DNA of 13,754 nt from Stephanodiscus triporus. Its lineage: Eukaryota; Bacillariophyta; Thalassiosirophyceae; Thalassiosirales; Thalassiosiraceae. Positions 7,624 through 13,754 of this stretch are shown piece after piece. The stretch is taken from the NCBI GenBank assembly GCA_036939755.1, contig JALLAZ010000578.1, positions 1 through 13,754 on the forward strand. Direction: 5' to 3'. Numbering within the stretch: position 1 is the stretch's first letter; each line of letters starts with the position of its first letter. The position numbers and the translations under genes were made by a program. The notes under the pieces are model-generated. The model was not told where the DNA came from. It saw only the letters and a list, made by a program, of their open reading frames with translations, and did not search any database.

Positions 7624-10600
7624 ATGTCGTCCGCACCCCTGAACATCACCGTTTCCATAGGTGACGTCAGTTTTCATCTCTCGCCCCGTCCTCCGAACGA
7701 CGGCGATCCTCAGTCGTCGCCCTCCAACTCGGAGTCTCCGTCGAGCTCGCCGCCAGAGAGAGAGGTAGCTGGATGGGCGGCGGTCGTTGCCGGCGACGGC
7801 GGGAGCGATCGTTACTTCGTCGACCTGAGCTCGTTCACGGGCACGCTTCGCATCGCGCGCTCCTCCCTCCCCTCCACCCCGCCGCTGCCGCCGCCTTCAG
7901 GGCTGACGGCGCCTCCCTCGCTCGAGGGCGATTCGTGGGGCAATCGATCGGAGATCCCCATCAAATATCTCACCGACGACGGAGGAGGAAGAGATGCACG
8001 ACCTAATAAGGACGACCGAAGTCCCGCTCTGGTTAAAGAAAAGTCTGTACGATTCTCGGTGGCCGGCCGGGGAGATGCCGATGCAACGATAACGCCGACC
8101 ACGACGAGGTCCTCGACTTCCTCTGATCAAAGAACAGAGAAGGACGAGACTTCGACTGATCAGCCCTCGATATCTTCGACCGCATCACTCGCGGATCCGA
8201 CGTCCTCCTTTGGCGACGATCGTCGAAATACGACCGCCGCGGCAGTCGCATCCAGCTCGACTTCGGTTGATTTCGCGGCGCGGAGTCCGCCAAAACCGCG
8301 GGGCTTCTCGCTCTCCCCCCCCAGGACCAAATTCGCCGCCATCGCGCACCACGTCCTGAATCAGGTCACGCTGGCGGGGAAGGACGTGGTCGACGCGCTC
8401 GATTCGAGGAGCCCGGGCAAGCGCGTCGGCCGGGGTGACAAAGTTGGGGAATCGTCGCTCCGTTGCGGCTCGCGGTATGCCGAAGATGACGACTACGACT
8501 GCTACGACGGCGACGCGCACGGGGGGACGGAACTCCACCGCGCGTGCGCGTCCGACGGCCTCGACCTCGTGAGGGCCATGCTGCTACGACAAGACGACGA
8601 TCTGGAGGACGAATTGTATAAGCCGGACCATCGAGGCAGGTTGCCGATACACGTCCTCTCCATGAACCGTCGCCTGATAGGCAAGGACCCGGACGGGTGC
8701 GAGGAGGTGGCGCTCGCGCTGATCGAGCGAATGGGGCCGGAAAAAGCAGTGCAGGCGCTGCACCCATCGTGCGGATTGGCGCCATTTGTTTACGTTGTTG
8801 GACTTTGGACGGAGAGGTTGCATTCTTCCTATGGCAGTGTCACCTCGAAGGGCGATGCAAACGATCCCCCTGCAATACCGCTCAGGTCGGATGAGGACAA
8901 TGCATGCACTTTGATGACGTCGGCAGCGTCCATCTCGACAATTAAGAATCAACCTCGACGAAGAGTATCACGTGTTCCCTACCGTTCGCTGTTCAGCTCG
9001 TCGTCACCAAATGAATCCTCGGTATCATCCACTACTAGGGCTAAATTACTATATCTACCGGCATCGGTGACAATAACTGATCACGAAATATTCGCCATCC
9101 GCATGCTCTCTCGCATGATCGACAATTATCCAGAGAGAACGAGGGAAGCGATCTTGACTAATATCGCGTCCGTGCCTCTATTTCTCAAGAGCGTACTATT
9201 GATCAACGATCCGGAGAAGATGACTGAGCTCATCAACTCGACTCTGGTGAAACATGTGGTCATGGATAAGCGGTCCATCAACGTTTGGTTATGTGCAATG
9301 CTAACCGACACAAAGGATGTTAAAATGCGTGCGGCAAGTTTCATCAAACTTATTTCGAGGCTTACCTTCCAAGACCTTGCGTCTTCGAGCCAAAGTCCTG
9401 ATCGCTACTCTGACAATGAAATTGAGAGATTTGCCACTAATCGGAAAGAGACCTTTAATGCGTTATATTGTTGGTGAGTTCATTCAGTCAGTCTACTGGA
9501 TGAGGGGCCTTACTTGTATATGTCTATATAAACCCTATTGCCTCTTGACGCGCAACTGACAGGCCTGGGATTGTGCCGGCAGTATTGGAGTTGGGGGATC
9601 AAACCATTGAGAATCTTTCATCAACTCGGGTGATGCGGTACATCACTGATCGGTGCATTCTAAACGACAGAGTCTTCTTCATCTTGGCCCTTGACTTCTT
9701 TCTCTCGATGTTTATATTGATGGGTTTCCGGCTAAACGTTGAGCTGCTACTCAGAGGTGTAGGTGCTGATTATGAGGAGGAACAGACATACATTTACTAC
9801 GGCACGTCAGGGGTTGCGGGCTACTTCCTGTTTAAGGAGATGATGACTTTGCTTTCGCTCTACCTCACATCTACCAAACTTGTGAAACGGTATTGCCTAT
9901 CAGTGTTCAATATAATCAATGTTGCTTCCGTTGCAATGCTCATTGGAACTGGTCACGCTTTGGCGGAAGATCCCGCTTTCGTGGACAACATGGGAGTATC
10001 CGCGAGTTTAACTATAATCCTGCTCTGGCTCAAATTGATGGGAGCCTTCAGGATTCTTAACAGCGCCTTCTCCTTGTTTCTCTACGCTGTGCATGAAGTG
10101 ATGAAAGAGGTGAAATGGTTCCTGGTTTTCCTATTCTTGATTACGTTTATGTTTAGTGATGCAGTCAGGGCAATAGCTGCAGCAAGAGGTGATTGTCAGA
10201 ATGACGTTGAAGAGATGATTGACTGGCAATGGCAATGCTCCGACAACTTATTCAGCGTCATTGCTCAGATGTATGCTGTCATTGTTGGCGATGTTAAGCT
10301 GGAGGCGTTTCAGTCATCTGGCGCAATGGAAGCCATGTTCGTTCTCTTTACTTTCATCTCCATAATAATTCTTTTGAAGTGAGTACAATATCTAACGAAA
10401 TGATTCACCTCGTTTTCTCATGTGATAAGTATATGCCTAACTTTTTTGTCCGCTTTAATTCTTAACTGATTTTCACATCGTTTACTCGTCCAACTCTACC
10501 TAGCATTCTTATAGCCATAGTAATCGAGTCATATGAGAGAACCAAGCAGGTAAGGTTTCGGTGAAGTTGATTCTATGTATTCGTTTTGTCTGTATATTGC

Positions 10601-11222
10601 CTCACTTAATTGTTTGGTCTCTAGAGATCGAGGGAAATATTTGACAGGTGCGATAGCTTCTTTTGAGTCATAATTTTGATTGATTTTTCACTGGAATGTT
10701 ACTAACACAGGATTACTCTTTCACAGAGCAAGAATCGAGTATTCAGCTCATCTTGTTGCACGGAAGCAATTCCTGATGCCGAAAGAGCGGACTGATTTCT
10801 ATGGAGAGACTCATGTGCCTCTGATAGTCCGCCAAATTCTTTTCTTTGTCTTTCTTCTAGGACATGTATGTGCATTGATTTCAGCCGAAATAGGAATTTT
10901 TGGATTGATTTATATCCTTGTGTCCGATACAAGCGATCACTATGGCATAATTTGGTCGATTATCATCGCATACGTATGCGTGGGCGCCATTTTTAATGCT
11001 TACATTTTATCAGCTGGAATAATCGCCCTGTTTTCAATGGATGGATCAAGTGGGCCGATGGATCAGCACACATGCAACAAGATCATCAGATTGTTTGTTC
11101 GCTTTTTGAAAATGGCAATGAGTTTGTTTCATAGCTTCCTCGGCTTCAGTGAGGATAGAACAGTCGACGAAGGCGTGTTTACCGTTTCCGAGGATGTTCT
11201 GACAACTAGAGGAAATAAGTGA
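7624..11222 (+). CDS. Ankyrin-repeat TRP-like cation channel with two extra C-terminal membrane segments, five exons
   Basis: Exons: 7624-9473, 9563-10378, 10504-10549, 10625-10647, 10727-11222; junctions keep phase and give 1076 residues. Residues 1 to about 295 are Ser/Pro/Asp-rich and probably disordered. Two ankyrin-like repeats follow (GGTELHRACASDGLDLVRAML at 300-320; HRGRLPIHVL near 336), then a helical linker. An ion-transport unit comes next: S1 near 654, S2 near 697, S3 near 727, S4 near 762 (few basic residues, so probably not voltage-gated), S5 near 800, pore loop with VGD at 858-860, S6 near 872-900 ending LLNILIAIVIESYE. A TRP-box-like helix (SREIFDRARIEY) follows. Unusually, two long hydrophobic stretches (about 948-978 and 985-1014) lie beyond S6, before a charged tail. 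Expected role: cation, possibly calcium, entry across a membrane; ligand unknown. Start: ATG 7624 is the first in the open frame, which runs back without ATG to 7396, so an upstream coding exon remains possible. Confidence 0.85.
9474..9562 (+). other. Intron 1 of channel gene (89 nt)
   Basis: Donor TTG|GTGAGT, acceptor CTGACAG|GC, phase 2. Splicing gives YCWPGIVPAVLELG leading into S1; the unspliced frame stops immediately (TGA 9475-9477). It contains a chance TATATAA. Confidence 0.9.
10379..10503 (+). other. Intron 2 of channel gene (125 nt)
   Basis: Donor GAA|GTGAGT, acceptor CTACCTAG|CA, phase 2. Splicing gives LLNILIAIVIESY, the conserved end of S6 in ion-transport domains, which strongly supports both sites. 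Confidence 0.92.
10550..10624 (+). other. Intron 3 of channel gene (75 nt)
   Basis: Donor CAG|GTAAGG, acceptor GGTCTCTAG|AG, phase 0. It separates the 46-nt S6-end exon from the 23-nt microexon. Confidence 0.82.
10625..10647 (+). other. 23-nt microexon of channel gene
   Basis: It encodes SREIFD with a leading Arg and the first two bases of a further Arg codon. Its length (two more than a multiple of three) is exactly what connects the phase-0 end of the 46-nt exon to the phase-2 start at 10727. The peptide continues naturally into RARIEYSAHL. Sequence and phase support it, but exons this short need transcript proof. Confidence 0.75.
10648..10726 (+). other. Intron 4 of channel gene (79 nt)
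   Basis: Donor ACAG|GTGCGA, acceptor TTTCACAG|AG, phase 2. The earlier acceptor AACACAG (10704-10710) would give a frame that meets a stop, so the later one is chosen. Confidence 0.82.
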
Positions 11223-11701
11223 CTTGACATACGGACTGGTGGCCTAATGTTAATGCCTACTTTTAATCCGGGCTGGGCTGGGTAACCTTCGGTTCCTCCG
11301 GGTAAGCGTTGCAAGGGCTGACATAGCACACCATAGTTCTGACCCGTCATGACCTACTTAGCTGCTGGGTTAAATAAATTTATATTTGCTCCATTAAGTA
11401 ATATTGGGAAGATATTTGTTGGCATACTTCTAGCAGCTGCGCCATAATGCAATGTGACTTCATAGGTGCAGCGAGGTGCATCCGTTCAACTCTAGTTCAT
11501 TCATACATTATGTTCATGACTTTAAAGAACCAACTGGTATTAATTCATGATGTACATTCATAGCTTGATTTCCAATAATTTGAAGTGATGTTTGATACCC
11601 AACATGTTTAGAAGAGTAAGTGCCTTGGTATCGGTAAAGAAGATGCCACCTAACAGCTGTAATTCTTTGCCAATCAACACTCGCACCCCTGCCTGAACTT
11701 A
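11223..11701. other. Intergenic region between convergent channel and transporter genes
   Basis: 479 bases shared by the 3' ends of two convergent genes. It contains a short hairpin-like stretch around AACCTTCGGTT (11284-11294), a GGGCTGGGCTGGG repeat just before it, and scattered TTCAT words in 11500-11560. I find no convincing gene, tRNA or mobile element. No obvious polyadenylation word for the minus-strand gene was seen. Confidence 0.5.
11373..11378 (+). terminator. Possible polyadenylation signal of the channel gene
   Basis: AATAAA occurs about 150 bases past the channel stop codon, inside an AT-rich patch (TTAAATAAATTTATATTT). The canonical word is not strictly used in many algae, so this is tentative. 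Confidence 0.35.
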
Positions 11702-13513
11702 CTAACTGGCCTCGATCAAAGAGTGCAGGCTCATGGAAGTAAACAACCAAAGGAAAGTAAATACAGTGGAAGTCGCCATGAGGTACCACATTTTATCATC
11801 CTCGTCTCCGTATACGACCATAAACAACGACAGTGCAACGGCCATGACACTCTTGCCAAATTTTCCTGCTATCAGACTGATGACCTTCTTCCCAAGGTAT
11901 CGTGACTCATAATCGAGATTGACGTACAGCATCTCGTTGGCAGCACCGCGCAAGGAGTATTCCATTGTTTTGATCGCGAAAAAAGAGGCACTAGCACCAA
12001 AGAGGCCTGAAGTGCGGAACGTCATGAAGGTGTATGATGTGCAAAATAGCATGAGTGTGGGCATGAATAGCCATATTCGGTGGGCTTCACAATGCCTCAA
12101 TAGCACGGGGATGATGAAGAATTGAAGGATGCCACTGACACCGTTGATCCACGCGTAGTAAGTGCCGCTCCATCCCGCGCGCATGTCGTCGTCAGTTATC
12201 GTCGACTTGAGCTTGTAAAGGTAAATGAAATTCACGAGCGACGACAGGCATTGGCTGAATACAACCTCGAGGAACAGTGCGCCCAAAACTGGAACTCGGC
12301 GGAAGAGGACTCGCGCCTGTTGGAAGATGTTGCCCTTTTCGCGACAAGGCACGCACCACGGTGCGTGCGTTTTCGATGCAATCCTCGGCGGGTACCCTCC
12401 CTTGGATTTTGTCGATATCGGCGACGTCGGCGTCGAAACATTGCCATTATTGCCCCTCATTGATGCATCTCCTGGGCCCATGCCCCCGTACTTCTTGCCG
12501 TCGGCGGCGTCTTCCTTTTTTGGTTCAAATCCACCCCTTTTTGCCATTCCAAACGCCACATCCGCCAGGCAGGCGCTGACCACGAACGATGCCCCGGCTA
12601 GGTGCAGCAAACCGATTAACCCCAACCTTCCGACAAGCTCGGAAACCAATCCCGCGGCAAGCGTGGAGCCGATCGACCCCAGTCCGGCGATGGGCGAAAA
12701 CGCCCTCGTTCCGTCCTCCGGCGTCAGCACCGAGCTTATGAAAGCCCAGTGCTGATTGTACAGCAACTGCACGTAAGCGTTCTGGAACACGAACAGGAGG
12801 AAGAGGAGAGCCCTGCTCCACGATGTCACGTCGGTGACCGCGCGCGCCGAGAAGTCGTCGTCGTCGGGCACGCGCAGGAGGCGGTCGTCGAAAAACCTCA
12901 GCGTCCACCCTGATACGATCATACATCCGGCGCATAGTAGGGTGTGCGTTCGCAGCGCGTAGGAGGGTCCGCCGCGGTCAAGGGTGTTGCCGTAGAACCA
13001 AAGGAGACCGATCGAGAATGGACTGACGCACCCGACCGCCATGGGCAGGGCAGACAGACCTCCTCCTCCGCCGTGGCCGAAACCTAGTCCGTCGGAAGTG
13101 AAGAGAGCCACGACAGCGGCGCGGGACAGCTCATACCCACCTAGATGGATAGCTAGCGACAAGGACATCCACAGTACTGACCTATAACGGGGAGAGGAAA
13201 AGAGGAGTAGCCTTCCTCGATGGTCGTTATTATAGTTGTCGCTGTTGATGACGTTGATGATTGTATTCTGATTGGTACCAGATGGTTTAATCGGCGAGAC
13301 GCTCATTGGTCTTCTGCTCATGTGCGGCGACGACATCATGGACGATTGTGTCCGAGAATTGCCGCCAAAAATGACGGCGTTGTTGATGCCGCTGTTATCT
13401 CCGCCAGCAGCGATGATGTTGTTGGTGCGCGAGGAGAGATCGTCATCGGATATCGATACAGACGTTGAGCCCACGCTGCTTGACGCAGCGGCCCGTCGGG
13501 TGGCGACGGTCAT
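11702..13513 (-). CDS. 12-helix MFS-type carrier, Npt1/TLC nucleotide-transporter-like
   Basis: One uninterrupted frame of 603 residues. The first in-frame ATG is at 13513; the frame is open back to 13588 only through a TTG, so the ATG was chosen. Residues 1 to about 105 are Ser/Asn/Asp-rich and hydrophilic, with no clear signal peptide or plastid-targeting start. Twelve hydrophobic segments follow in a 6+6 pattern: the first begins near 112, and a charged loop of roughly 70 residues, with a CVPC pair at its end, divides the halves. Two stretches recall the ATP/ADP translocase-like (Npt1/TLC) branch: SPIAGLGSIGSTLAAGLVSE in the first half, and MEYSLRGAANEMLY (from M517) with RYLGKKVISLIAGKFGKS in the second. 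Substrate is inferred only; a generic MFS carrier is the alternative. The gene converges on the channel gene. Confidence 0.8.
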   Translation of the reverse strand: MTVATRRAAASSSVGSTSVSISDDDLSSRTNNIIAAGGDNSGINNAVIFGGNSRTQSSMMSSPHMSRRPMSVSPIKPSGTNQNTIINVINSDNYNNDHRGRLLLFSSPRYRSVLWMSLSLAIHLGGYELSRAAVVALFTSDGLGFGHGGGGGLSALPMAVGCVSPFSIGLLWFYGNTLDRGGPSYALRTHTLLCAGCMIVSGWTLRFFDDRLLRVPDDDDFSARAVTDVTSWSRALLFLLFVFQNAYVQLLYNQHWAFISSVLTPEDGTRAFSPIAGLGSIGSTLAAGLVSELVGRLGLIGLLHLAGASFVVSACLADVAFGMAKRGGFEPKKEDAADGKKYGGMGPGDASMRGNNGNVSTPTSPISTKSKGGYPPRIASKTHAPWCVPCREKGNIFQQARVLFRRVPVLGALFLEVVFSQCLSSLVNFIYLYKLKSTITDDDMRAGWSGTYYAWINGVSGILQFFIIPVLLRHCEAHRIWLFMPTLMLFCTSYTFMTFRTSGLFGASASFFAIKTMEYSLRGAANEMLYVNLDYESRYLGKKVISLIAGKFGKSVMAVALSLFMVVYGDEDDKMWYLMATSTVFTFLWLFTSMSLHSLIEAS

Positions 13514-13598
13514 CTCCGATGGGGATTTATCACTGTCTCTAGACGCGATGGCCTCCTCACTTCGCCACAGGAGAGACAACGGCAAAATTCAGAGCTGA

Positions 13599-13652
13599 TT
13601 ACATATCATTATTCATCCCTGCAGTGCGGCTTGCCACCTCGTTCCCCTCCAT
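13599..13652 (-). promoter_or_regulatory. 17-residue upstream ORF before transporter gene
   Basis: ATG (13652-13650) reads MEGNEVASRTAGMNNDM and ends at TAA (13601-13599), 86 bases before the transporter ATG. If transcribed, it would be the first AUG met by scanning ribosomes. No splice pair that joins it in frame to the main ORF was found. Confidence 0.35.
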
Positions 13653-13730
13653 CCTCTCTCTTCTGTTGGTGCGACTAAATTTTAGTGTCCAGCTGCACAT
13701 ACTAGTTTTAGCTGTATTTTCGCGGGGGGG

Positions 13731-13745
13731 TCTAGTAACACAAAA
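13731..13745 (+). repeat. Right copy of the TCTAGTAACACAAAA motif
   Basis: It is identical over 15 bases to 98-112, in the same orientation, and like that copy has a G-run just upstream. The left copy ends 23 bases before the ATG of the ARF-GEF gene. A nine-base subset (TCTAGTAAC) is also at 6199-6207, just after that gene's stop. Confidence 0.7.
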
Positions 13746-13754
13746 AAAAAACCG

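Larger units (their letters stand above)
13586..13754. promoter_or_regulatory. Upstream region of the transporter gene
   Basis: On the minus strand this precedes the transporter start. It contains a 17-residue upstream ORF, an ACTAGT palindrome (13701-13706), a G7 run (13724-13730) and the motif TCTAGTAACACAAAA at 13731-13745 followed by more A. No TATA box is obvious. It may also hold the promoter of a divergent gene beyond the right edge. Confidence 0.4.

Noticed and set aside
7812..8785. Several overlapping minus-strand ORFs opposite the channel N-terminus
   Set aside because: They lie opposite a GC-rich coding stretch where stop codons are rare, are Arg/Pro-rich, and show no family features.
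9521..9535. TATATAAA-like word as a promoter
   Set aside because: It lies within a well-supported intron of the channel gene with no gene start after it.
10680..11222. Final channel exon as a separate small membrane-protein gene
   Set aside because: No suitable ATG at the start of the conserved part, and the microexon gives exact phase and sequence continuity from S6 through the TRP-box-like helix.
11281..11296. Hairpin around CTTCGG as a bacterial-type terminator
   Set aside because: The stem is short and bulged, with no T-run, and the genome is eukaryotic.
12525..12935. 136-residue minus-strand ORF and plus-strand ORFs over the transporter
   Set aside because: They overlap the transporter in other frames and are rich in Arg and Pro; the 12-helix frame is clearly the real one.

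Overview
This window is eukaryotic nuclear DNA. It holds three large genes: two have short GT-AG introns (69-146 bases) with phase-consistent junctions, and there are no bacterial operons or Shine-Dalgarno sites. Few introns, long exons and roughly 0.5-1.4 kb intergenic gaps suit a stramenopile alga, most likely a diatom. That assignment is an inference from gene style and gene content, not from a marker.

Layout. Positions 1-135: a pair of palindromic repeats, a short leader with a three-codon upstream ORF, then gene 1. Gene 1 (136-6189, +, six exons, 1863 residues when spliced) is a GBF1/GNOM-type ARF guanine-nucleotide exchange factor with DCB, HUS, Sec7 and HDS-like regions. One of its introns (2387-2455) is 69 bases, free of stops and hidden in an apparently continuous reading frame. 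Positions 6190-7623 are intergenic: a 62-base tandem duplication, a GGCARTG-rich low-complexity tract, and a 40-codon ORF with protein-like composition. Gene 2 (7624-11222, +, five exons, 1076 residues) is an ankyrin-repeat, TRP-like six-helix cation channel. It has a 23-nt microexon and two extra hydrophobic segments after S6. Positions 11223-11701 lie between convergent genes 2 and 3. Gene 3 (13513-11702, -, apparently intronless, 603 residues) is a 12-helix MFS-type carrier resembling the Npt1/TLC nucleotide transporter group. The right end holds a short upstream ORF for gene 3 and a 15-base motif that also occurs just before gene 1.

No shared pathway links the three genes. Gene 1 acts in Golgi membrane traffic; genes 2 and 3 are membrane transport proteins. 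I see no tRNA, rRNA, CRISPR array, complete transposon or prokaryotic cassette. The items most worth a second look are the channel with its C-terminal double-helix extension and frame-neutral exon pair, the stop-free intron with the mixed brefeldin-A signature in gene 1, and the repeated motif at the two window ends.
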